NCBI RefSeq assembly: GCF_001282725.1
Contig: NZ_LN876587.1
Span: 265,494 to 307,038 of the forward strand
Reading direction: 5' to 3'
Origin: Inediibacterium massiliense
GTDB lineage: Bacteria; Bacillota; Clostridia; Peptostreptococcales; Thermotaleaceae
DNA: 41,545 bases
A program made the translations under genes and the position numbers. A model generated the notes under the pieces. That model did no database searches. It saw nothing but the letters and a program-made list of their open reading frames with translations, and was not told the DNA's origin. Positions 24,273-32,261 of the stretch are shown here, piece after piece; positions within the stretch are counted from its first letter, which is position 1; the number at the start of each line of letters is the position of its first letter.

Positions 24273-25637
24273 GTGAATAATAAAATAGTGACATATACTT
24301 TTCATCTTATTAGTGAAACAGCCCTCCGAATTGGTGATGGTCAAGATCAAAAGGGGATAGTTAAAAATGCAAAAAATGAACCTATAATATTGGGAACAAC
24401 TATTGGAGGTATAATCAGAAGCTTTTTAGAAAAAACAACTGCAGAAATTAAAACGATACATGAGTTTATGGGTGGAGAATCAGAAGAGAAAGAAAAAAGA
24501 GAATTCATAAAAAGTAGTGTTTATATTAGTGATGCTAAAATATTAATCGAATATAAATATGAAGTTAAGGAAGGAACTAAAATTTCTAGTGAATATGGTT
24601 CGGCTGAAAAAAATAATAAATATAGTCTGGAGTATTTACCCTTAGGAACAAAAGTGAAGTTTAATATAGAAAAGTATATAACTGATATTGAGGATGAAAA
24701 AATTTTCAACAAAATTATATATACTATTGCACACGGATTTGAAAATAAAAATATTCGTCTAGGAGGACATAAAAATAATGACTTTGGACGTATGAAATTA
24801 GAATGTTTAGAAAAGAAAACATGTGATTTATCTACTATAGAAGCTATTGAAGATTATATTGCTAACAAAACCATTAAAAGTGAATATATCAAAGTAGAAA
24901 CATTGGATGAAGATAAAAAAATAGATACATACATAGTAAAAGATAAATTTAATAAAATCACATTTGAAATGAATGGAAAATTTGATTATGGTGTGTATCA
25001 AAACTATAAACTAGATAATGGAGTAACAGGAATAAAAAACAACTCTATACCGGCATCAAGTATAAAAGGGATATTAAGAAGTGAAGTAGAAAAAATGATT
25101 AGAACGATTAGAGAATCAATGAATAAAGCTTACATTCAAAACAAAATAGAACAAATATTTGGTGGGAACAATTTTTTGGGAAAAATTTGTTGTACAGATG
25201 TAAGTATATCTGATCAAGATAATAAAAACATATCACAAGTATTACATATTGATAAAGAGTTTTCAAAAATTGAAGAAGATCCTAGTTATGTAAAGATTGA
25301 TAGATTCACAGGGGGAACATTTAATCAAGCTTTGTTAAAACAAAGAGAAAATAGAGGGATAGCCAAAATACAAATATCTATGCAAAAAGAATATGTGGTT
25401 AAAAATGATTTGGGAGAAGAAGAAATTGTTGATTATACAAATTATATATTTCCTGTTTTTTATACGCTGGATCGAATCAAGAAAGGGGAGGTTCCATTAG
25501 GAGGAAGAACTTCTATTGGCTTAGGAACATTTACTGCGAATGAAATAAAAGTATCTATGGGAGATCATGAAGATTTAGATATAAAAAAGGACTTAGAAGA
25601 TTACTTTGAAAAATTTGTTAGGTGGTGTAAAAAATGA
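24273..25637 (+). CDS. tandem Cas7 RAMP (Cas7-2x-like)
   Basis: 454 residues with two RAMP modules. Module 1: LRIGDGQDQKGIV, TTIGGIIRSFLEK and loop RLGGHKNNDFG (163-173). Module 2: PASSIKGILRSEVEK (260-274), DRFTGGTFNQALL and loop PLGGRTSIGLG (408-418). It resembles the fused Csm3-type double Cas7 (Cas7-2x) of subtype III-D. In Csm3 a loop aspartate before the SSLKG helix cuts target RNA; module 1 has GIVKNAKNEP there and lacks a clear counterpart, while module 2 has KLDNGVTGIKNN with a possible aspartate. It starts with GTG after GGAGGG and overlaps the next gene by 4 bases. Confidence 0.8.
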   Translation: MNNKIVTYTFHLISETALRIGDGQDQKGIVKNAKNEPIILGTTIGGIIRSFLEKTTAEIKTIHEFMGGESEEKEKREFIKSSVYISDAKILIEYKYEVKEGTKISSEYGSAEKNNKYSLEYLPLGTKVKFNIEKYITDIEDEKIFNKIIYTIAHGFENKNIRLGGHKNNDFGRMKLECLEKKTCDLSTIEAIEDYIANKTIKSEYIKVETLDEDKKIDTYIVKDKFNKITFEMNGKFDYGVYQNYKLDNGVTGIKNNSIPASSIKGILRSEVEKMIRTIRESMNKAYIQNKIEQIFGGNNFLGKICCTDVSISDQDNKNISQVLHIDKEFSKIEEDPSYVKIDRFTGGTFNQALLKQRENRGIAKIQISMQKEYVVKNDLGEEEIVDYTNYIFPVFYTLDRIKKGEVPLGGRTSIGLGTFTANEIKVSMGDHEDLDIKKDLEDYFEKFVRWCKK

Positions 25638-26083
25638 TTACAAGAATAAAAAATGATCACAACATGGAAACATTTAATTTCATAGCCCATAGATTAGATC
25701 AAGTAATTGTAGGCAAGATTGATAAAAATGTATCAGAAGGGGAAGAAATAAGAAACCAACTTAAAGAAGAATGGTTACTGGAACTACATATATTTAATGA
25801 AAAAAAAGAGGTTTTTTATAGAAGGATAAATGGAGGACTAAAACCTTATAAAGTATTAGAGCATGAAAAAATTCTCCAAGAACAAGATACTAGAAATAAA
25901 GTAGTAAAAATAATTGACAGAAATTATATACTAGAAAAACAATTTCAAAGAGAGAAACAATACAATATGTTGAGCATAAGAGAGTATATTAAATTAGATC
26001 AAGACTCACATTTGCCATATGTAGATAAAACAGTTTTACTAGATTTGATATATGATGAAAATGTCAAGGGAGGATTAAAATAA
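25634..26083 (+). CDS. csx19: Csx19-like type III-D protein
   Basis: 149 residues. It matches the general TIGR03984/Csx19 pattern: a short N-terminal strand set (FNFIAHRLDQVIVGKID), then EEWLLELHIFNEKKEVFYRR followed by INGGLKPYKVLEHEK, and a C-terminal acidic segment. The LxELxxFxxxxExxxxR core and the position in a III-D operon support this name, though similarity is judged by eye. Csx19 is a structural partner found only in III-D complexes. It is coupled by ATGA overlap to the tandem-Cas7 gene and followed after 1 base by the Cas7-insertion gene. Confidence 0.65.
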   Translation: MITRIKNDHNMETFNFIAHRLDQVIVGKIDKNVSEGEEIRNQLKEEWLLELHIFNEKKEVFYRRINGGLKPYKVLEHEKILQEQDTRNKVVKIIDRNYILEKQFQREKQYNMLSIREYIKLDQDSHLPYVDKTVLLDLIYDENVKGGLK

Positions 26084-26084
26084 A

Positions 26085-28370
26085 ATGGCAGAAAAAAACA
26101 AAGAATTGAAAGAAGTATCATTGCCGTATGATTTTATTCCATTCCCTGAAAAACAAAATTGGCATTATGTTTATGAAGAAAATACATTACCAAAACATAA
26201 TCAAATAGTAGGTCTAAGTGGGAGAATTGATTATAGTCTAGATCCACAAACAGATATTTCATTGGAGTTTAGAAAAGCAATGGATTATAAAGATGAAAGG
26301 TGTAAGCATTATCAAGTTAGTGGAAGTTCAATGAAGGGAAAAGTAAGGAGCAATTTGGAAGTATTAAGCATGGGTTATCCTTGTATGATTGAAAGACGAA
26401 ATATGACATATAGAAATATCTTTGATTCACAATATACAAATAAGGTGAATAAAGAAGGAAATATTGAAAAAATTATTCATACAGGGTTTTTGAAAAAAAT
26501 TAATGGAGATTATTATATTCAGCCTGCAACTAAAATTGGAGATAGATGGTTTAAAACAATTAAAGAAGATGAAATTATAGGATACATATCACAACAAAAG
26601 TTTAAACCAATTTTTTTATGGGATAATGATAGTAAAAAAGAGTTTAAAAAATTAAGAGAAAAAATAAATAAATATACAGAAAAAATTATTACAATAAAAA
26701 AAGAGTTTAAAAAAGGTAATAAAAGTAATAAAGATAAAGAAAGATTTGAAGAAATAGTAAAAGGAATGGATGGGATTTTTAAAAAAGATTTTGATTTTAT
26801 GGAAAAATTCAAGAAAGATAAAAAAGTATTGGACATAGAGCAAGAAGCAAATAATATAAAAAAAGAATTAAGTAGAAAATTAAAAGAAATACCTACTCAA
26901 AAATTAGATCTCCAAGAATTTTTTAGGCTGTATGAGAAGAGAATGGCTCTAAAAGCTACCTTATATTTAAGATATGCAGAAATGAAAATGAATTGTGAAT
27001 TTCATCCATATCAAAAAAATATATTTTATCAATTAAATGAAAATAATGGATTAAAGGCAATAAAAACTGAAATAGGGTCTAATGAAAAAAATGGATTTTT
27101 AAAAGGTTATCTATATAATTCAACAAATGCCAGTTCGAAAAGATCACATTATATTATTGGAGAGGTAGATCATTCTTTTGAATTTATGGGAAATGGAGAA
27201 ACTAAGAGTTTTTTGAAAATAGACGAATCTATTATAGTAGGTTATAAAGGAATCATGAAAAATTTCAGAGTATCTTCAAAATATCAAAAGAAACTCAAAG
27301 CATTTTATGATATATTTGATGAAGAAAATTATAGAAAATTACAAAAAGAATATAAAGAAGGTATTATTGTTTTTTATAGAACGGATGGAGAAAATAAAGT
27401 AACAGATATAGGAAGAACTCCTCATATGAGAGTGAGTTATAATAATCAAATAGAAAATTTAATAAAAAATGCAGAAAATAAAAAAGATGAGTATATTGAT
27501 TATGCTAGAGCATTATTTGGATATGTAAATAATGATTTTAAATATGAGTTAGATGATGAAAAAGTCAAATCTATGTCTAATTATAAATCAAGATTAAGAT
27601 TTTCACATATGGATATTGAAGCCAAAAGTGATCCAGAACTAATAAAAAATTTTATTTTAATGACACCGTCTCCTACTGCTTGTGCAATGTATATTGAGCA
27701 AAAGAAAAAATATAAAATAGTTACATATGAAGATGAAGATGTTAAATTAAATGGTTATAAATACTACAAACTTCTAGATGAACCTATAAAACCAAAACAA
27801 GATAATAATAAAGAGAGTTATCAATGTGATAAATTGATTATGAAGAAAGACAATATAAAAAAAATAACTGGAAGTATTTATTTTAAAAATATCAGTAAAG
27901 TTGAATTAGGTCTATTGTTAAGTAGTTTGGATGCCAATCTTATTAAAGATAAAGTAGGATTAAAAGATTGTGAACAATTATTTGATAGTATTGGTGGAGC
28001 AAAGCCTTATGGTTATGGACGGGTAAAAGTAAATATAGAAAAAGTAATAATAGATTACGATTTAGATTCCAATGTAAAACCTTCAAATATAGAGTTTTGG
28101 TTAGGAAAAAAAGAATATACAAAAGAAAATATTCAAGAATGTATAGATCTATATTATGAAAAAAGTATCGTTGAAGATAAAGTGTTAGAAGCTTATGTTC
28201 GTAGTAAAGAAATAAAGGAAGAACCTGAAATTAATTGGGATAACTTACAAAAACAGAGGGGTAAATCTGTAGGGTATGATAAAAAATGGAAAATTGAAAT
28301 TAAAAAATCTAAAAAATGTGAAGAAAAGTTAAATCTAGAAAGACTAATGAAGAAATATGGAAGAAAATAA
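26085..28370 (+). CDS. large RAMP, Cas7 with insertion (TIGR03986-like, type III-D)
   Basis: 761 residues. The N-terminus LPYDFIPFPEKQNWHYVYEE and the S79-GSSMKG motif before a helix begin a RAMP fold whose glycine-rich loop IGGAKPYGYGRVKV comes only at residues 636-649. Between them is a very long insertion, including a Lys/Glu-rich coiled-coil-like stretch at about residues 185-300 and then DVxHSFEFMG and MTPSPTACAMY segments. The same plan is known for TIGR03986 and for the Cas7-insertion subunit of III-D. It is last of the tightly packed effector genes; the gene at 28407 follows after 36 bases. A C-terminal basic tail ends LMKKYGRK. Confidence 0.78.
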   Translation: MAEKNKELKEVSLPYDFIPFPEKQNWHYVYEENTLPKHNQIVGLSGRIDYSLDPQTDISLEFRKAMDYKDERCKHYQVSGSSMKGKVRSNLEVLSMGYPCMIERRNMTYRNIFDSQYTNKVNKEGNIEKIIHTGFLKKINGDYYIQPATKIGDRWFKTIKEDEIIGYISQQKFKPIFLWDNDSKKEFKKLREKINKYTEKIITIKKEFKKGNKSNKDKERFEEIVKGMDGIFKKDFDFMEKFKKDKKVLDIEQEANNIKKELSRKLKEIPTQKLDLQEFFRLYEKRMALKATLYLRYAEMKMNCEFHPYQKNIFYQLNENNGLKAIKTEIGSNEKNGFLKGYLYNSTNASSKRSHYIIGEVDHSFEFMGNGETKSFLKIDESIIVGYKGIMKNFRVSSKYQKKLKAFYDIFDEENYRKLQKEYKEGIIVFYRTDGENKVTDIGRTPHMRVSYNNQIENLIKNAENKKDEYIDYARALFGYVNNDFKYELDDEKVKSMSNYKSRLRFSHMDIEAKSDPELIKNFILMTPSPTACAMYIEQKKKYKIVTYEDEDVKLNGYKYYKLLDEPIKPKQDNNKESYQCDKLIMKKDNIKKITGSIYFKNISKVELGLLLSSLDANLIKDKVGLKDCEQLFDSIGGAKPYGYGRVKVNIEKVIIDYDLDSNVKPSNIEFWLGKKEYTKENIQECIDLYYEKSIVEDKVLEAYVRSKEIKEEPEINWDNLQKQRGKSVGYDKKWKIEIKKSKKCEEKLNLERLMKKYGRK

Positions 28371-28406
28371 AAATCAAATTCTAAAAAATAAGGGGATAAA
28401 ATATTG

Positions 28407-29345
28407 ATGAGTGAAACTGCGAAAGATGAAAAAGAAAAGCTAAAAGAAATAGTGAAAGCTAAGATTAAGGATAATTATAAAAATATGGAAAGAGTTATTT
28501 GTGGAGAGCTAGAAATGGCTTCAAAACATCCAGGAATAACAGGACACTGTAGAGAAGAATATTGGATAGGGTTTTTTAGAAAAATAATTCCACAAAAATT
28601 CACATTAGAAACAGGGGTTATGATTATTGATTCTGAAGGAAATATTTCTAATGAAGTAGATATAGTAGTATTTGACAATCAGTACACACCTTATTTATTT
28701 AACTATGGTAGCTTGAAATTTATTCCTATTGAAGCAGTTTCAATAGTCATAGAGTGTAAAAGCACTAGTTGGACACCAGAGGGATTGAAAAATTGGAGTA
28801 AGTCTATTGATGAATTGGAGGCTATGCCAATAGGTATATCAAGAATGGTGAATGGATATATAATTGGATTAACAAATGGATCTCAACAAAGAACTAGTCC
28901 AATTAAAATATTAGCTAGTATTCGTAAAAATGCTGAAGATAAAACGATTGAAAATATAAATGAATATTTTGATATTTTGATTTATGAAAGAGAAGAAAGT
29001 GATAATATTAGTTTAAAGGTTGATATTCCTAATAAAGATAAAAGTTTAGGTTGGTGGGGAGCAAGATTGAATAATAATACTTCTAGTGATGAAGATGAAG
29101 GATTGGTATTAGATAAGGCAACTAAGGATGAATATGAAAAACTAAACGAAGAAAGATATAATAATTATATTGAAGTTGATTATAAAGATGAAAAAAATGA
29201 AGTAATATTAAAAAATACTTTAGAATCTCTTAACATTGAAAACAATCCATTATTATCTTTGAATTTTCAACTGAATCAATTGCTTATGCTGATTAATAAT
29301 CCTATGTTGTTTCCACATTTTGCATATGCAAATTTTTTTAAATAG
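28407..29345 (+). CDS. predicted PD-(D/E)XK nuclease, DUF6602-like, at the end of the III-D operon
   Basis: 312 residues. An N-terminal helix (KEIVKAKIKDNYKNMERVIC) leads into ITGHCREEYWIGFFRKIIP (E50, E51), then GNISNEVDIVVFD with D85 and VSIVIECKST with E116-C117-K118. The spacing D...E-x-K, preceded by an acidic helix, is the restriction-endonuclease-like core; the whole resembles DUF6602. The C-terminal 120 residues are acidic and end in a hydrophobic helix LNFQLNQLLMLINNPMLF. No CARF, SAVED or other ligand-binding domain is visible. It lies 36 bases after the last RAMP gene and before leader 2, so it is probably co-transcribed. A TTG at 28404 precedes the chosen ATG. An associated effector or a passenger defence nuclease are both possible. 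Confidence 0.65.
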   Translation: MSETAKDEKEKLKEIVKAKIKDNYKNMERVICGELEMASKHPGITGHCREEYWIGFFRKIIPQKFTLETGVMIIDSEGNISNEVDIVVFDNQYTPYLFNYGSLKFIPIEAVSIVIECKSTSWTPEGLKNWSKSIDELEAMPIGISRMVNGYIIGLTNGSQQRTSPIKILASIRKNAEDKTIENINEYFDILIYEREESDNISLKVDIPNKDKSLGWWGARLNNNTSSDEDEGLVLDKATKDEYEKLNEERYNNYIEVDYKDEKNEVILKNTLESLNIENNPLLSLNFQLNQLLMLINNPMLFPHFAYANFFK

Positions 29346-29384
29346 AATTAAAGTGATAGATATATTGAATGTATAATGAAAATC

Positions 29385-29651
29385 AAAATAGCAAGATGTA
29401 CACATTTGTACATCTTGCTATTTTGTATAGGTAGAAACTAAAGGACTTGTTAAAATAAATTTTTTTGAAGTATACATTTTACCAGGCAATTATGTGTTAT
29501 TTTGATATAAATATGAGTATTTGCAATAGATTGCATAGATTTTTAAAGATGAAAATTATATAGTAAAATTAGATGGTAAATTTTTTATAAAGTGTTGAAA
29601 AATAGCTATTTATAGTGTACACTAATATTTGAGAATAGCTATTTTACTAGT
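29385..29651 (+). promoter_or_regulatory. CRISPR leader 2 with upstream hairpin
   Basis: 267 bases, about 94% identical to leader 1. The hairpin at 29385-29424 has the same stem but a different loop (CATT), and the one G-U pair of copy 1 is a G-C pair here. The palindrome TAGTGTACACTA is at 29613-29624. It terminates the effector operon and leads into array 2. Confidence 0.85.
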
Positions 29652-31388
29652 ATTGAACCTAAACATGAGATGTATTGAAACGCTTGCATTTTAAATGCGT
29701 TCATAGTACCCATAGCAATTGAACCTAAACATGAGATGTATTGAAACTATAATTTCATTACATAATACATATTATGTCATACTATTGAACCTAAACATGA
29801 GATGTATTGAAACTCGTTTATAAAATTTGCAAATGGCGAAACTGTAGTTATTGAACCTAAACATGAGATGTATTGAAACAGAGTTTAATAGAATTGGATG
29901 GACAATGGTTAGTATTGAACCTAAACATGAGATGTATTGAAACCCATCATTAGTCCATATACTAATTGAATCATTAATAAATTGAACCTAAACATGAGAT
30001 GTATTGAAACTACTAGGTTTTATGCAAAAGTGTTGACATTGTTATTGAACCTAAACATGAGATGTATTGAAACAAACATCTCTTAAAAACTTAGGCAACA
30101 TTAAGTCCAATTGAACCTAAACATGAGATGTATTGAAACTTTGCAGCATAAGGCTTAGAATCATTTAAGCCTGTAATTGAACCTAAACATGAGATGTATT
30201 GAAACTTTGCAGGATCAGTTACAGTTCTAGTTCAATTATTAATTGAACCTAAACATGAGATGTATTGAAACATTCTTTCTAGTTCTTCTATAATATCTGC
30301 TTTATAATTGAACCTAAACATGAGATGTATTGAAACGTCTCAACAGTATTGAAAAATTCTTCTTTCAATCCAATTGAACCTAAACATGAGATGTATTGAA
30401 ACATTTTAGCCTTATTGACTAACCCTACATAACGTGCAATTGAACCTAAACATGAGATGTATTGAAACTTTCACGATACACTTTTTATAAAATTAAAAAT
30501 AAATTGAACCTAAACATGAGATGTATTGAAACATGTTTAGGAATTGAAAATGTTGAAAGTGTGTTGAGATTGAACCTAAACATGAGATGTATTGAAACGG
30601 GGTTGGCATGGATTATAGCATCAGGCCAAGGAGGATTGAACCTAAACATGAGATGTATTGAAACGCAGTACCATTTTTCGGAGATATATCACAAAAGAAA
30701 ATTGAACCTAAACATGAGATGTATTGAAACAGTGAAAGTATTATGACATCTACAGTAGTTGGAAACCATTGAACCTAAACATGAGATGTATTGAAACATC
30801 GGCCAAATACAGTTGATGTACCTCCTGCATCAATTGAACCTAAACATGAGATGTATTGAAACAACATTCTTTCGTGAGATTCATGCCCTATTGGTATAAT
30901 TGAACCTAAACATGAGATGTATTGAAACGATAAAGCTATATTCGCCTTCTCATATACAAGCCCTATTGAACCTAAACATGAGATGTATTGAAACAAAGAA
31001 TAGTTTAACCCTAAAACCTCATCTAATCTTATTTAACCTAAACATGAGATGTATTGAAACCATTAGAATTAACAGTTGATCTTGAAGCAGCTATTATTTA
31101 ACCTAAACATGAGATGTATTGAAACGGATGTAATCTTCTATAGATAACTTCAGCAATCTTTCATTTAACCTAAACATGAGATGTATTGAAACCTATTAAA
31201 TCTATTTATATATATATCTTCGTATTTAATTTAACCTAAACATGAGATGTATTGAAACATATTTTTATATAGTTTTCAAATTCGACATATTAATTGAACC
31301 TAAACATGAGATGTATTGAAACGATGATTTTGATCCATAGGCATCTAATGTAAGATCTATTTAACCTAAACATGAGATGTATAAAAAT
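29652..31388 (+). CRISPR. CRISPR array 2: 27 repeats
   Basis: Same 30-base repeat as array 1. Repeat starts run from 29652 to 31359, with 26 spacers of 33-37 bases. Repeats 1-21 match the standard form. Repeats 22-25 (31031, 31096, 31163, 31229) and 27 (31359) begin ATTTAACC instead of ATTGAACC; repeat 26 (31293) has the standard G. Repeat 27 is also truncated, ending GATGTATAAAAAT. Leader is upstream and variant repeats are at the distal, older end. None of the spacers could be matched to a target here. Confidence 0.98.
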
Positions 31389-31399
31389 GACGGCAAAAC

Positions 31400-31429
31400 A
31401 TAAAGACCCTATTTTAGGGTCTTTATATT
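31400..31429 (+). terminator. terminator after array 2
   Basis: ATAAAGACCCTA, loop TTT, TAGGGTCTTTAT then ATTTTTATC. It ends the array 2 transcript and may also serve the convergent gene at 31476. It is nearly the same hairpin as the pyrD terminator at 15021. Confidence 0.85.
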
Positions 31430-31475
31430 TTTATCTATTATAATGAGGAGTGGGGGCTTAAAATATTTTTAAAAT

Positions 31476-31865
31476 TTAGTAAAAGTAAGGTCTACGCCAA
31501 ATTGCAACTAAAGTTAAAAACCATAAAAGAAGGCTTGTGCCTCCATAAAAGTATTGTCCGGTTACTTCTTTTTTCATTTGAGGAGGTTTTGGAGAAGTTA
31601 AGATTCTTTTTACAGTTTCAATTCTTCCTATGTGTTCTTCTCCTACAAATCCTTGCATTTTTTCTGCAAGTTCTAAATTTTTCACATGTTGATTTAATAG
31701 CTCATCAGATACTTGATTTTTTGCTTTATCTATTTCTCTAAAGAGAGCTCTATCTGGAAGATTACCGTATTGATCCATTAATTCATTAAATTCTTTCATT
31801 TGCTCATCTGTTAAAACGAATTGATTCATCATTTTAGGAATATTGTTATTATAAATTCTTCTCAT
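31476..31865 (-). CDS. hypothetical protein with C-terminal membrane segment
   Basis: 129 residues, MRRIYNNNIPKMMNQFVLTD onward. A longer frame to 31886 includes the GGAGGTGATG ribosome site, so the ATG at 31865 is used. The body is a predicted amphipathic helical region (EQMKEFNELMDQYGNL, then LLNQHVKNLELAEKMQGFVG). The last 21 residues, TSLLLWFLTLVAIWRRPYFY preceded by G, form one membrane span with positive residues after it. The family is not recognised. It sits between the CRISPR island and the ileS T-box leader. Confidence 0.7.
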   Translation of the reverse strand: MRRIYNNNIPKMMNQFVLTDEQMKEFNELMDQYGNLPDRALFREIDKAKNQVSDELLNQHVKNLELAEKMQGFVGEEHIGRIETVKRILTSPKPPQMKKEVTGQYFYGGTSLLLWFLTLVAIWRRPYFY

Positions 31866-31939
31866 TGAAACATCACCTCCTTGCAATACATACTATGTCC
31901 AAATTTTAAAAAAAGTTCCAACAAAGAAAAAATATGACC

Positions 31940-31969
31940 TTGACAACCTTGTCGTATTATAGTTAAAAT
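31940..31969 (+). promoter_or_regulatory. promoter of the ileS T-box transcript
   Basis: TTGACA at 31940-31945 with TAAAAT at 31964-31969 (18-base spacing) or TTAAAA (17). The -35 box is part of a small palindrome GACAA-CC-TTGTC. Confidence 0.55.
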
Positions 31970-31974
31970 AGAAT

Positions 31975-32227
31975 GTAAAAATAGAAGAATATAAAAACAT
32001 TGAAGAGAAGAGTAATAAAAAAGATCCATTTACAGAGAATTAATCATTTGGTGAGAGATTATTATGGTATTTTTTATGAAAATCATCTCGGAGTTAAAAA
32101 TCTGAAAATAGGAGTAAGATTTTTCGCAGGCATGCGTTATCGTGCATCAAGTGATAAGATTTTTTGTCTTATAACTAGGGTGGTACCGCGGATGATTCGT
32201 CCCTAAGCATATGCTTAGGGACTTTTT
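31975..32227 (+). promoter_or_regulatory. T-box riboswitch (isoleucine specifier)
   Basis: The T-box sequence AGGGTGGTACCGCGG is at 32177-32191, followed by a terminator whose arms (GTCCCTAAGCAT and complement, 32199-32222) precede TTTTT. The upstream stem I region contains GGTGAGAG and a specifier loop with ATC followed by A at 32082-32085, read as isoleucine. Uncharged tRNA-Ile pairing to the specifier and to the T-box bulge would favour the antiterminator and ileS expression. No protein gene is present in this 400-base stretch; a 68-codon frame here is spurious. Confidence 0.93.
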
Positions 32228-32261
32228 GCATACAAAAAAATAAACGAGAGGGTGACTATAC

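Noticed and set aside
17297-29345. Type I-B system suggested by the ATTGAAAC repeat end
   Set aside because: No cas3, cas8 or cas5/cas7 of type I is present; Cas10, Csx10-like and Csx19-like genes indicate type III-D.
28407-29345. CARF-domain ancillary nuclease (Can1/Card1-like)
   Set aside because: I looked for a Rossmann-like CARF half before or after the PD-(D/E)XK core; the N-terminus is a short helix and the C-terminus is acidic and helical, with no such fold evident.
32000-32206. 68-codon frame upstream of ileS
   Set aside because: It covers the T-box leader, including the AGGGTGGTACCGCGG element, so it is RNA structure rather than a gene.
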